Positions 1 to 11,431 of a DNA stretch of 64,000 nucleotides are shown piece by piece (position 1 is the stretch's first letter; each line of letters starts with the position of its first letter). The stretch is taken from NCBI GenBank assembly GCA_015680685.1, contig MNCI01001941.1:268030-332029 (forward strand), given 5' to 3'. Source of the DNA: Gnetum montanum (taxonomy: Eukaryota > Streptophyta > Gnetopsida > Gnetales > Gnetaceae). The notes beneath the pieces were generated by a model that was not told the DNA's origin, did no database searches, and saw only the letters and a list, made by a program, of their open reading frames with translations. Both the position numbers and the translations under genes were made by a program.

Positions 1-663
1 GTAGCTTCAAGATCTGCGCTTTGACTTAAAAGTGTATATTTCGTATGAAAAATTGCACTGGGGAATCCCCGATTACAAGATGTGAAACAAGCACAAAAGA
101 ACAAGCAAAACGGTCTAAACAGAAGTCCGATCTACCTCGTGGGCTAAGCTGAAATGCAAGGCGGGCCAAGCTTTGACGTCTATCGACCAATTGTTTCTGA
201 TTGATAGAGTCTTTTCAGCAGAACGATTACTCCTGTCATCGGTGCTCAAGGCGAACTGTACTCTGCTTCAGCTGTAAGGTGATGATGTCAACGATTGCCA
301 AAGCGCTGTTCTCTGTATCTCTGCTCCAAAGTGCTAAATGCTCTGGTGCTCAGAAAATATGCTTTTGCTTCTCTGATTTGCCCCCCTTTGTATCTTTATC
401 GACTGAGATATTTATAGGCTGTGACGCTTTGTGAAAAAGGTGCAACCCTGATGACATGGGTCCCGGCTATTGCGGGTCCTGTTGGCATGATCATTTTAAG
501 TCAGATTGTGACTACGCACAACACGCTCGTTTGCGTGTTGTGCGCGTGAAGAGCAGGCATGCGCTGAGCAGCTTAATTGCTTTTAAGCTGTATTACACTC
601 ATTCGCATTGTATTGCGTGTATGAGCGTAATCCGGTGTAGAAAAGCAATAGGCTCAAAATTGT
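1..663. other. Unassigned sequence, no gene seen
   Basis: No open frame here resembles a known protein. GC and CpG content are higher than in most of the window. Short words such as 'gcgtgttgtgcgcgtg' (around 532) and 'ttacactcattcgcattgtattg' relatives foreshadow the tandem repeats that follow. The short open frames at 201-434 and 456-713 have biased, low-complexity composition and I do not call them genes. Confidence 0.5.
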
Positions 664-1175
664 TTTACACTCGCTACGCAACTGCGCGTAACAAAGCGGA
701 AACAAATGTGTAACTTACGCTCACTACACAGCTGCGAGTGATGAAGCGTAAACAATGTATGACTTACGCTCACTACGCAGCTGTGCGTGATGAAGCGTAA
801 ACAATGCCTAGCTTACGCTCACTACGCAGCTGTGCGTGATGAAGCGTAAACAATGTATGACTTATGCTCACTACGCAGCTGTGCGTGATGAAGCGTAAAC
901 AATGCCTAGCTTACGCTCACTACGCAGCTATGCGTGATGAAGCGTAAACAATGTATGACTTACGCTCACTACGCAGCTGTGCGTGATGAAGCGTAAACAA
1001 TGCCTAGCTTTAATGATGACATACGCAATGATACGCACCGCTGCGTAACAAGCGTAAAGGCAAGTTATCCATGCGCCGCGAGGAAAAGCATCAAACTATT
1101 ATGCTTCTCTGGCCCTTTGACTATCTTGGAGCTTATTACGCTCATTACGCTGCCGTGCGTAATGGAGCGTAAACT
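664..1175. repeat. 49-bp tandem repeat with internal dyad
   Basis: Six regular units start at 714, 763, 812, 861, 910 and 959, exactly 49 bp apart. A diverged unit precedes them (about 665-713), a degenerate one follows (1008-1058), and an isolated relative lies at about 1134-1172. Units end alternately in 'aatgtatga' and 'aatgcctag', so the true higher-order unit is about 98 bp. Each unit is an imperfect palindrome: TTACGCT pairs with AGCGTAA, and ACGCA pairs with TGCGT around a central CAGCTG. Confidence 0.9.
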
Positions 1176-1439
1176 TGTCCTTGAACGAAAAGACTTAGCA
1201 AGATACACAAGAAATCGCATATTACGCTGCTTAGGCTTCTCTCTGTGCTGGAGCAACTATCCTTCTGATGTCGGGCTACGTCGAAACACTTGTTGCGCTG
1301 AGCGTCATTGTGCTATGTCGCGTGACAGTGTGATCAGCAGAAGTATAGAAAGATTAGAGATTTGTACAGGAGGCCGTGGACTTGATGCTATGCACCTCCT
1401 GGTGTTGCTCTGTCTTCTCCCCCCCTGAAAGGCTGAGAT
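1176..1439. other. Unassigned sequence, no gene seen
   Basis: Nothing recognisable. It lies between the 49-bp repeat field and LTR-like sequence of element A. The long open frame 1000-1428 runs through the tandem repeats and is a chance frame. Confidence 0.4.
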
Positions 1440-2393
1440 GTGCCCTTGCTTGAATTGCGAATCTTTGCCTGAGGCCGACTCACAATTTTTAACGGTGTTT
1501 CAGGAGCCACCTATACTCGATGTTGGTGGTGGTGGGTTTTCACTTTCCTAGTAATGCCCAGCATAGTTTCACAACTTTCAACATTGCTTCACAAAGCCAA
1601 CATTGGTATGGTTGGGTGTTTGGCTTTTACACAACTCTAGCATTACTATCATAAGGCTAGCATTGATGGAAGAAGCCAGCATAGTTGGAAAAGTTCATTT
1701 ACTATTTATGGTAACAACCATAGTTTTGGTGCCTTGGGGGTATTAAAACTTACCATAAATGGAAATAATGCTAGAGTCTAAAGCCTACCACACCAAAACA
1801 TGATTTCAATTTATCAACAATCATGGTAGAAAATTTGCATCAAAAAATTGAACACCAACAATTTGAGAGGACTTTTTGGAAAACTAGTAATTGGCTAAGC
1901 ATTGGAGAATCTTGGAGCAACTGCCCAACACTAAAAATTCAAACAATTACCTTACCCATTTTTGAACTAGTGTAGTGGATCCAACTTGAGAACTAGCAAA
2001 GAGTTTTGGGAGTGGAACTTTAAGGTGCCTGGATTGTGGAGCTGACTATAGGAAGCACTTTGCCTATTTTACCAAGATTGTAACCACTTCTCACATAGCT
2101 CTTTTTGCATTTTAAACACAAAAAAACTTATACTTTTTGGACCTTTTTGTATCTACAACTATTATTATTTCAATAAAATTTGTAGTTCATTTGTTTTGTG
2201 GAAGTTTATTTTTGTTGTATCTACAATTTTTATTCAATTCTTTTACACTATTCTATAATTTCTAAGTCACTGCGTGATCACCAAGACCGTATAAGATGGT
2301 TCAAATTCTATTTTTGGAGGTCCTTGGGATCTGAAGTTAAACTATTTCATCTAGAATTTTTTATTTTTTAGTGACCAAATTTTTTGGATGTTA
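1440..2393 (+). mobile_element. Element A: 3' part of an LTR (Tat-type Ty3/gypsy)
   Basis: The right end matches the LTR ends at about 10380-10505, at 32040-32182 and (reverse) at about 5347-5460: a block with 'gatggttcaaattctatttttggagg' relatives followed shortly by a TGGTGCTAGAAGG primer-binding-like site. The LTR body is saturated with variants of 'ctagcatagttt'. The left boundary is not defined, because no TG start is recognisable; it may be truncated or merge with the repeats to the left. Confidence 0.55.
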
Positions 2394-2400
2394 TAGTTTT

Positions 2401-2418
2401 TGGTGCTAGAAGGAGGAC
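2401..2418 (+). promoter_or_regulatory. Primer-binding site candidate of element A
   Basis: TGGTGCTAGAAGGAGGAC sits just downstream of the LTR end. It matches the sites at 10516 (TGGTGCTAGAATGAG) and 47077 (TGGCGCTAGAAGGAGGG) in position and sequence. The leading TGG would pair with the tRNA CCA end. I cannot assign the tRNA. Confidence 0.6.
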
Positions 2419-3939
2419 CTCCACCTGAATTCTCAACCTAAACATTGTCCAAATGTTTTCCAAAATTGAATCTTACACATTTTAAAATTCTAAAATGTAC
2501 AAATATCTACCTTCAAATGTAACGTTGGTGTTCAATTTCCTACAACTAATACCCAGTGTAGTTTTTGTGGGTGATGTGGGTTTCTATAGTGTTTTCACAA
2601 TAGTTGCTAGAGTCTTGGAAGCCACTGTATTGTACATTGAAACCTGTAACTTTTGATTTTTAGAACTTACATTTGGAATCTAAGGACCAGCATAGGTCCA
2701 TACAATCACTCAAATCCATTTGCTATGAAATTTTGTGAAAAGCCAGTGTAGATACTTCCAGGACTCCATCGTAGTCCTTGGATAACCAAAAATTTTTACA
2801 TTTAATTTTTAAAAATCGGTGCACCTTCTTTAGGGTAAAATATTTCTAGCTTGTTTTTACCAAGAAAAACCATCTCGCACCACCTACCCTAGTGTAGTTG
2901 GTTGGGAAATATAGTGATCTATTGCACATCCTCTAGCATAACTTTTGCTGGTGAAGCTAGCATAGTTGGTTTTTCCAACACAAAAAGCTATTACATTTTC
3001 CAAAGTGCAATGCACACCACTTCCATGGCATCCTGCATTATACCTATACTTGCAGTGTTAACTATTTTTCTAGTTAACATCCCTTGACACCTTGGGAAAT
3101 TCCACTTGCTGGAATTTTTTTGTTTAATTAATTAAAAAATCTTTAAATTTTTCCAAGAAAATCTATCAAGGAAAACAATGTTGCCATCCATCCTTCTACA
3201 ACTAACACCTAGTGTGGTTGTTGCAATTAGTTTGGGTGTTGCTATAAAATTCATAGTAGTTAGAATTTTGGAGGCTAATGTAGTTTCTTAGAACATCTAC
3301 AATATTTGGTTGTTAAAACCTAGCCTTGGATTTTCCAAAGACCAACATATCTTTTCACCATCCATTTCTTGCTATGAAGTTTTTCCATCAACTTTTTTGG
3401 TAAAACCAATCCACCATTCTCCCTCGTTACCAAACTACCCAGTGTAGTTTTGGTAAACCAATTACATTTTACATTATCACACAAACCCTAGCATTTTTTT
3501 AAGATACCTATTGTATCTTTTGAAACATAACATTTTTTCTTGGTTGCACAAAAAAACCTAGCATAGTTTTCATAAAGGAAAAATACATCGACACCCCTTA
3601 AAAAGGCAAAACAAAAACTTACTATTTTTATCACCAACATGTTTTTTCAAAAATATGAGCGTATCTTTCCAAAACCCCACATATTACAAATAAACATCTT
3701 TTTCATATTTAAATTTTCACAACAATTGCTAGACTTTTCANGTTTTCATATTTAAATTTTCACAACAATTGCTAGACTTTTCAAAGCCCAGCTTAGTTTT
3801 ATAAATCCCAGCTTAGTTTCTGTTGGCCCAACTTAGTTTTATAAAGCCCAGCTTAGCTTTTGTTATCCTAGCTTGATTTTGTTGGTGTTGGTTCATGCAT
3901 TTTTGCAAATCAACTATGCTACCACTAGACCTTGCATAC
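2419..3939 (+). other. Element A leader, non-coding
   Basis: About 1.5 kb between PBS and gag without any credible open frame. It is rich in repeated words such as 'cctagtgtagttg', 'agcatagttt' and 'cccagcttagttt', the last repeated closely at about 3783-3880. Long leaders are usual in Tat-lineage elements. Confidence 0.6.
3700..3783. repeat. 41-bp direct duplication around a single N
   Basis: The 41 bases at 3700-3740 are repeated identically at 3743-3783, with only n and g between. This is the signature of two overlapping contig ends that were not merged, so the second copy is probably artefactual. Confidence 0.8.
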
Positions 3940-5346
3940 ATGGCCTCCAGCCAAGACATAGTTTATATCTATGACTTGAAAGACCTTGTAGTCATAGAAC
4001 AAGGATACTCACTATGACAAAAGGATAAGAACCTAGACTTCACGGTCATTAATGAGGAGTTCTACAACTTCCTTTGCACTAAGATGCAAGTTGGTTTACT
4101 TATACCATAGTCTAAATTTGACACTAAGTTTCAATTCAAAATAATACACTGGGATGGGAAAGAGTACATCCCATCACCATATGACAAAATTCCCCTCACC
4201 AATTTCTATGCACACATGCTCATACAACTAATAGATGTTGATGAGTTTAGTGATGAAATTAGAAATGAGGATTACCAAGAGGAACAAGATGAGTTCAAGG
4301 TAGATGTTACTAAAGAGTTGTAGAAGCTAAAAGCTAGTACAAATCAGATGGTCAAGGTTCTATACTTTTATCAAGATGATCCTATAAGTCCTATAGTGTC
4401 TCAAATAACCTTACCCATAAGCATGCCCATACCAAACTTCACCAAATACAATATTGAAGGGGATGCTAATGCATACTTGGTCACCTTCTAGTCTAAGTGT
4501 CTCTTTATGCAAGCTTGGCCACATACAATACTAAGGATTTTTCCCATGTTCCTTAAGGGAAAAGCTCTAGATTGGTATTGAACCTTGCTTAGAGGTTCTA
4601 TCTCTTCCCTTGAAGACCTAATAATCCAATTTGTCAATTGCTTTAGATATAACTTGAAGTTGAATGCTACATTGGTTCAACTAATGAAGGTGAAGTAGGG
4701 GCCACTTTAACGAATCAAAAGATTCATTCAAAGGTGGAACTCAATACATAACAAGATTCCAGAGCCTATTATTGAAACTCATCTCTTGACCATCTACAAG
4801 GGAGTAGTAAAAGACTTTATCAAGTTAAAGCTCTACTACCTAGAGCCTTGGTCACTAAGCTAAGCCTTCTTGAAAACTAAGAACATTGAGGAGGTAGCTG
4901 AGGCTAGTAATGATCTAGCCTATGTGGCATATAAAAACCAACACGCAAGGAGGAATAATAATAAAACTAGCAAAAATCATACAACTTTGGCTACAGTAAA
5001 AAAAGAGTCAAAAAAAGGGGAAAGGCAGTGATCACCGCCACACAACACATCCCAAAACTCATTGTAATGATCCACTTCCTATGCCCCAAATCAACCAAGA
5101 TCAAACTTTGGACAAAAGGATAGATCTAAGTACATTAGGTTTCCTATGAAGCCCTTTTAGCTTTTGGAACATTTGCTTAGAGATAATCATATACAACATA
5201 AGAAACTATCTAAGGAAGCTTATAAGAGGCATGATCAACTTTGTGACATAGCTAGAGACCCAACAATAGCTATCAAAGATGATCCAAAGCTACCAAAGTA
5301 CTTCAGACTATATAGGCATTATCATTATCATCAAATGGCTGGTCAT
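3940..5346 (+). pseudogene. gag: Element A gag pseudogene, 3' truncated
   Basis: Gag would form the retrotransposon particle and bind its RNA. An ATG at 3940 opens a frame that can be followed with interruptions to about 5346. The capsid-like region (about 4370-4900) keeps the family pattern seen in elements B and C: a 'FYQDDPI' block, a 'KYN-EGDANAYLVTF' block, 'FPMFLKGKALDWY', then 'FVNCFRYNLKLNATL' and 'FIQRWNS'. The C-terminal part (5164-5346) has 'KLSKEAYKRHDQLCDIARDP', matching the same region of the other gags. The linker between N-terminal and capsid parts is shorter than in C. Stops at 4489 (TAG) and 4579 (TGA), among others, make it dead. It breaks off inside the zinc-knuckle region where element R begins. 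Confidence 0.8.
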
Positions 5347-6257
5347 TATTGTAATTAAAAAAGTTAATTGCTAGAAAATTGAAAGATCTAGCATAGCAGC
5401 CTCAACCCTGATTCCCCAGGGCCTCTAAGAAATGGGATTCAAGGTGCCCTGGATAGTATGACAGATCACCCAGGAACTTAAGAAATGTAAGATGGGAATG
5501 GTTTTGAACATGAATGGAAACATAAATAGAAGTAACCTACTGAAAATGAAAATGTAACCAAAAGTGGCCTACTGAAAACAAAAATGGAAAATGAAATTTC
5601 ATTTACATAAAATAAGTGTAAAAATGAAAATAGAAATAAAAAACATTGCACAACATGAACCAATAAATTTATAAAATAATATAAATGAAGATTGAGTTCT
5701 TAGTGTCTAGGTTTGTGCCAAGGGCACAGGAAGCTACTTGTTGAAGCTTGAAGTTTTTTTAGAGAGTGAGAGATGCCTCCACAATTTGGTTGCTTCCCAG
5801 TTTTAGCTTATTGCAACTTTCTGTCAATTCCACTAGATTTGCTACATGGGAATGAGATTGGTATTGCACATTTGGAGCAATGGAAACCACGCAAGTGTCT
5901 CTATGCCTAGCGTAGTTCTAGTTTCTACCACCAAATGACACAACTAGGGGAAGGATGTAACGACTGCAATGGGTTTTAATGACTGCCAATGGAGATGGAA
6001 ATGTGGTGGGAACTTACACTTTTAGCAGTAATGACATTTACATTGGGGGTGTGTAGACCTAGCATAGTGCTAGTTTCTACTATTGAAAATGTAGTTGAGT
6101 TACAAATGGATTTGATGGGTAATGTGAATGGCTATAAAAATGGGAAATGATATTATTGTAGAATGGTTTTGAAATGCCAAATTTCTTAGAGTTTGGAACT
6201 ATTGTATGTGATGCCAATTGAGAAAATTTTAAACCTGGAAATGGTGTCAACATTGGG

Positions 6258-6265
6258 CTTTTATA
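6258..6265 (-). promoter_or_regulatory. TATA box of element R LTR
   Basis: TATAAAAG on the minus strand, within 'ACCTATAAAAGCCCAA'. The same context occurs at 9754 and 31251 in the related LTRs, so it marks the probable promoter. Confidence 0.6.
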
Positions 6266-6329
6266 GGTTAGGGTTTCCATTTTTGAAATTGCCATGAATT
6301 GCTGAAAAATTGGTGTTGATTATGGGTTG

Positions 6330-6600
6330 TAATAGCTACTATTGCTAGTGTAGTCATCCACTACTGCTAGTGTAGTTGATCAACTACTACTCAGTGTCAT
6401 CAACCAACTACTGCCAATGTAGTCAACCAACTATTGCACTACTACTTAGCGTAGTTAGCCAACTACTGCCAATGTAGCTAGCCAACTATTGCTAAGGTAG
6501 TTAGCCAACTATTGCTAAGGTAGTTAGCCAACTACTGCTAGCATAGTTAGTTAACTACTACTAGCATATTCAAGCAACTATTGTTGATGTAGTTGGTATT
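6330..6600 (-). repeat. Degenerate tandem repeats inside LTR R
   Basis: Repeated 'agccaactactgctagtgtagtt' variants about 28-30 bp long. The reverse complement corresponds to 30990-31190 in the B' LTR ('gactatgctagtagtagttgg'). Confidence 0.75.
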
Positions 6601-7254
6601 TGTGGTAAGTATAGAATGGAATACACCCACAAAACCCATATGTTTACTATAAATAGTAAACAGGATTTTATGACTACATTGAAAGCTTTGAAAATGGGAA
6701 ATGGAAAAGTAATGGGAAACAAAAAGATACATAGAAACTACAAAAATGGTGGAACTTGTTGGAAAGTGCCGTGCTTGTTAAAGACTACTATCTAGTCATT
6801 GTTGACTTGGGATGCATATGCTGGTTGTTGTTGGAGAATTGGCCATTCCAACAATGCCAATGTTGCTTCTTTGTCGAGTGCTAGTGATGACTATGCTGGC
6901 CATTGTAACTATTGTGGCTACTATGACTATTGTGGCCATTGAGCCTACTAAAGCTATTGAGCCTACTAACAATGGCTCCAGCATAGTTGGGGCTATATCC
7001 CTACAAAAACTCATGAAAATGCTAATTTTTAGCCATTCCAAAGGCATTTTTAGCCTTCCCAAGCCTAGATATGAACATGGGGTACCTATTTCTAGTTGTA
7101 AAATGAGGTAATAATAAATTTTAAAGAATTTTCAGCTCCAACATGTTGAAATTTCCAAGATTGTAGCTTATGTTCTACATATCTTACATTTATAATGAAA
7201 CTTTACCTTAAGCTGAGAAGTGGGATTTGCAACATGAATTTTGGTGGTGTTTTA

Positions 7255-7270
7255 TTGGTCCTTCTTTATT
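7255..7270 (-). promoter_or_regulatory. Polypurine tract of element R
   Basis: On the minus strand AATAAAGAAGGACCAA directly precedes the LTR start. It matches the tracts at 30321-30333 (AAAAAGGAACCAA) and 63815-63827 (AAAGAGGGGCCAA), which sit at the same place in B' and C. It would prime plus-strand synthesis. Confidence 0.7.
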
Positions 7271-8344
7271 GACGTTAGGTGGGTTGATTCGAGAGACATC
7301 GACAAAGAATATAAAACACAACTACAGGTCCATCACTAATGTCTTCTCTCTATGCTTGATTTAGTAGTATCAAATCATGCTCAAGACTACTTGTGATGAT
7401 GGAGTAAGACCATGATGATGAAATGGTAATGAGGTTATGAAGAAATGGTCATGAGGGCTAGCAAACCTTAGTCAAATAGCTCAAGTTATGCACTTTTTGT
7501 TTAGAAGTGTGGTTTGCTCAATACATGTGTTTGAAGAATTGACACCTCACTCCAAGGTTTCTTTGATGACTTGGCAATGTTCTCTTTGCCAAGCTTGACT
7601 TTGATGTGATTTTTCCATTGGGTGAGGTGTGTTACACTCAAAAAAATTAGGGTTTTCCCATCAAAAAAGGTGTGTTACACTTGATGGACTTGGCATTTTC
7701 CCAACAAATGAGATGTCTTTACATTCAAGTGTACTTGGGATTTTTCCATTGAATGAGGTGTGTTACACTCGATGGACTTGGTGTTTAATGAGATGTGTTA
7801 CATTCAAGTGGACTTGGGATTTTCTCATTGAACAAAGTGTGCTATGCTCGATGGACTTAGCATTTTCCCACTAAATGAGATGCATTATATTCATGTGGAC
7901 TTGGAGGTAAATCATAGATTAACATTGCTACTCAAGGTATAGGAAGGTTATATTTAGGCTATGGGGTTGGCTTCATAGGAAACGATATGGAACAATCACT
8001 GTTGAACATATTCAAGAAGTCTTGCTCATTGAGTTTATGTGGTAACTTGTTTTTGTGATGAGTTATGCCCTTGTGAAGGCTTCCGTATTCATCCTGCAAA
8101 CATAACTCCAAGAGAACTAGAAGACCAGAGAGAGAAATCATGTTGTTACAATGGGATACATAAGACCATGAAGGATGGTTCAGGCAATTTGGCTAGCCAA
8201 GGTCACATGTTACTAGTTGAAGACCTTGGTAGGCTGCATTGTCAATTTAAGGCCTCAGCCAGCTATAGTGCTAATTTAGGGTCATAGTGAACCATAGAGA
8301 TTAGGCTTATTTGTTGATGTTGTCAATAACATGGCTACTACGGT
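7271..8344 (-). other. Element R 3' region between integrase and PPT
   Basis: About 1.1 kb of non-coding sequence. It includes the tandem repeat at 7620-7910 and, near 8250-8310, a copy of the 'cactatgaccctaaattagc' boundary word. It corresponds to 29366-30320 of element B'. The open frames at 7629-7874 and 8039-8287 are repeat shadows. Confidence 0.6.
7620..7910 (-). repeat. Tandem repeats in 3' region of element R
   Basis: Roughly 52-54 bp units with alternating halves ('gaggtgtgttacactcgatggacttgg', 'gagatgtgttacattcaagtggacttgg'). The reverse complement occurs at about 29840-30060 in element B', so the array belongs to the family, not to this locus. Confidence 0.75.
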
Positions 8345-9062
8345 TTACATGTAATATGATTTCAGAGAGGAATGATTGACTAGATTTGCCAGCTTGTTCC
8401 AATCCATGTCTACTATTCAGTAGGCCCTATTGTCATAGGTGTTTGTGACCAAGAAAGGTCCTTCTCAGTTGTCTGAGAATTTGTTCGCATGCTCACGAAC
8501 AACCATAAGGACTAGGTCTTCTTCCTTGATTGTGTGATTGCCCAAGTTGTGATGGTGTTGCCCTTTCTACCTCTCTTAGTAATGCTCAATGTGAGTAAGT
8601 GTTTGCACCCACTACCCCTCCACTAAGTCTAGGTCCTTGGTTTGTATCTCCTTGTTTTTGTCATTATTGATGAAGTTTGATAAGGCCACTCAGAGTGATG
8701 GTACCTGCAATTCAAGAGGTAAAATAGCTTTAGAACCATAAACAAGGCTATAAGAGGTCATGCTTGTTGCGGTATGGTATGTCATTCTATAGGCCCATAG
8801 TGCATGGACATGTCATTCATGCCATTTGTGCCTACTGTTATTGAGCATCTTCTTGAGTAAGTTGATGATGGCCTTGTTGCTTACTTTGGCTTGTCCATTG
8901 GACTGAGGGTAATAAGGTGATGAGAAAGAGTGCTTAATGCCTAGGTTGTGATAAAAATTTTCTATTTCTTAGTTATTAAACTATGGTTAATTATCTATGA
9001 CTATGGTCATAGGTATATCAAAATGAGCTACTATGTTGTCCAAGATGAACCTAGAAACTTGT
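8345..9062 (-). pseudogene. pol: Element R integrase, C-terminal fragment
   Basis: Minus-strand translation shows the middle and end of a Ty3/gypsy integrase. The core segment 'FILDNIVAHFDIPMTIVIDN' (9051-8990) aligns with the same segments of B, B' and C; its Asp-Asn is the second catalytic acidic position. It is followed by 'SPYYPQ'-type and 'GPFLVT' C-terminal motifs and a final TAA at 8347-8345. RT, RNase H and the N-terminal integrase are absent, because the LTR of element B starts at 9063. Several stops interrupt the frame. Its own LTR lies downstream (lower coordinates) with a normal spacer, so this is the 3' part of a reverse-oriented element. Confidence 0.75.
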
Positions 9063-10505
9063 TGGAACACCACAAAATTTTGTATGTTATAGCCAATTTC
9101 CATCATGTAGCTTTCACCCCATGAAACTTGAGGCAAAAATTGATTATAAATATGAATATTGCAACCCATGGAGGACAATCTCACATATCCCATACTTTTA
9201 GGGCTCAAAAATTCCTCATAAGAGATCAAAGCTTTACTTCCCAAGTAAAAAAACGTCACCTAGTATCTATATTTGGGCTTGGGGGTGGGGGGGCTGGTTT
9301 TAAAATGCCTTTTAAAATGCCAAAAATGGAAATTTCATGGGCTTTAGGGGGTGTATATACTTTTCTCCATTGGAAACATCTATGGGGGAGGTTTCTGCTT
9401 AGTTTGGAAACTTTTTCCCCCAACATAGAAACTACATGCCCCTAGCGTGGAAGCCATAAAAGCTAGATTTCAACACTCCATGCACTCCAACATTGACCAA
9501 CCACTCTAGCAAGGATGGAAAAAGGCTTAACGTGGAAGATTCATCTCCAACGTGGAAGGTGTGCCCTTGTTACTATTTAGAGTAAACAGAATGATGATGG
9601 GGTGGAAGGCACTTACTATATATGGTAACCTCCCAAATTTGGGCATCCATCTTACCTGTATGAGGTAGAAATTTGTAGCAAAATTATAGCCAATTTGCAG
9701 CCATTATGTTGCCAAATTACAACCATTCACAACCCTATTCATGACCAAAAACCTATAAAAACCAACCACAAACACCATTTATAGGTTCTAGACTTTTGAT
9801 GTTCAACATTTTTTGTAGCTTAATAGTTTGGCAATTCCATAACCCTAACATTAGTTCTCATAATTTTTACAATTCCACACTTGGGCATTTTCAAGCACTT
9901 AAGAGCTCTTACAATATCCCATGTTTGCATTCTCTTGAAACCCAACATGGAAGCATTATAGCCTTAATACTATTGAACTTTTGGTGTCAATGCTACATTT
10001 CTAGGACTTCCAGCCTCTAGCGTGTAGCAATCTAGTACCAAATTTCTCACTTTTCTCATCCCCCAGTAGTGATCAACGTTGCAAATCTGAGGTTGCAATA
10101 AAGGAGGTTCAATATCATTGGGAGTGGCAAGAAATTTGTATTATGGAGTTGAACACATAAGATTCAATGAACCTTGAATCCCTGCTTATGTGAATCCCCC
10201 TATTGCCCTCTCATGCACACTTTATACATAATCTCTTAACTCTCCTTTATTGTATTCTTTGTAAAATAAAATTTATAGTTTTGATTTGTGTTGAAATTAT
10301 GCTTGTCATTTATTCTTAGTGCATTTATATTACTTCAATATGAAATCATATTATTTATCTTGTTTTGCATTTCATAAGTCCTTGGGTGATCTATTGGACC
10401 ATCTAGGGTACCTTGAATTTCATTTTTTGGAGGCCCTAGGCATTCAAGTCTGAGGTTGTTGCACTAGATTCATCGATCTTCCAGTAATCAAATTTTCTAG
10501 TCACA
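9063..10505 (+). mobile_element. Element B: 5' LTR
   Basis: Starts TGGAACACCACAAAATTTTG, aligning with the starts of the other LTRs (TGAAGCACCACC, TGAAACACCACTAATTTC). It ends near 'agtcaca' about 10 bp before a PBS candidate. About 1.44 kb, with a TATA box at 9754. The body contains this subfamily's words 'acgtggaag' and 'gcgtggaagcc' (9440-9560). It is clearly different from the LTR at 30334, so the two are not a matching pair. Confidence 0.75.
9754..9761 (+). promoter_or_regulatory. TATA box of element B LTR
   Basis: TATAAAAA in 'aaacctataaaaaccaacc', at the position equivalent to the boxes at 31251 and 46516 of related LTRs. Confidence 0.6.
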
Positions 10506-10515
10506 ATAGTTTTCT

Positions 10516-10533
10516 TGGTGCTAGAATGAGCGC
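10516..10533 (+). promoter_or_regulatory. Primer-binding site candidate of element B
   Basis: TGGTGCTAGAATGAGCGC, 10 bp after the LTR end. Same core as the sites at 2401 and 47077. Confidence 0.6.
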
Positions 10534-11431
10534 CTTCATCCAATTTCTACATCTAAATTAGTTTGTCCTATTGCCAACATTGCCTTTCATTTCAAAAATC
10601 TACCATTTTTGAGATTAAAACTTTTTAAAATCTTCAAAATCCAACATTGCAACCCATCCCCCCTACGATCAAAGCCCAGCTTGAAAGTTGTAGGTGTTTG
10701 GATTTCAAGATTTTCATAGAAGTTGCTATGAATTTCAAGGCCAATGTTGGCATCCCACAAAAACCTTCAAAAGTCAATGTTGTCCCTTCCCCCCTGTGAT
10801 CAAAACTACAGCATGGATATTGTAGGTGGTTTGGGTGTTGAGTTTTCATAATAACTGTTGTAAATTTTCCTATCCAAAGCTTGCATTGATGCCTTTCCCC
10901 CCTTTTTATTTTTGCTATCAATTTTTATATTTTTCAAAGTGGGTGATGCAACCCTTCTAGAAATCATCAAACTTCTAGAAGTTAGCTTTCCCCCATCTTT
11001 CCAAGCTAAGAAAATTGGTAGCTTGCTAAAACTACTCTTTCCAATTTGTTTTTTAGCCTTTCCCCTTTCATCAATGTTGGATTAGAAGGTGTGAGATTCC
11101 CATCATCTCATTTCCTTGTTTCCCTCCCTATTATATCCAACATAGAGGTAGTTAGGGGACCAACATGAGTGAGGCTTAGCATCAACATTCCCAACTTTTT
11201 ATTTTTGTTAAAGGGGTAAATCACCCTTACCCCTCATTTAATAATTATAGTAAGCACTTCATCCATTTTTGCTTCCTTTTAAACTTTTTTGAATTCCATT
11301 CATTGGAAAATTTCCTCTATTTTATCATTAATAGTCTATTTCAAGCCATTTTTGACAAAATAGACATGTCTTTCCAATAGTCCACCAAGTTACCCTTTAC
11401 CCTTACTAATAAAGGTCCTTGCCAATAAGCC
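10534..11431 (+). other. Element B leader, non-coding
   Basis: About 0.9 kb between PBS and gag. It holds a few degenerate repeats around 'ttcccccctgtgatcaaaac' (10650-10810). No coding signal. Confidence 0.55.

Larger units (their letters stand above)
5347..7254 (-). mobile_element. Element R: 3' LTR, reverse orientation
   Basis: Reverse complement of this block matches the LTR at 30334-32182 along its whole length: start (CACCACCAAAATTCATG), the 'taggtacccc' region, the field of 'ctactgctagtgtagttg' repeats, TATA box and terminal 'CTTTCTAGCAATT'. The start reads TAAAACACC instead of TGAAGCACC (about 7254). The end is placed at about 5347 by alignment. About 1.9 kb. It interrupts element A gag. 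Several chance open frames (5478-5663, 6080-6295, 6547-6732, 6796-7111) lie within it and are not genes. Confidence 0.8.

Noticed and set aside
664-1010. CRISPR array
   Set aside because: Units are contiguous with no unique spacers, and the context is plant repeat DNA.
1000-1428. 142-codon plus-strand frame
   Set aside because: It starts in the 49-bp satellite and has no protein-like motifs. Composition follows the repeats.
6796-7111. Facing open frames of 88 and 99 codons
   Set aside because: Both lie in LTR R over a short tandem repeat. The same pair of shadows recurs at 30353-30804 in LTR B', on repeats of the GTAGCCATA type.
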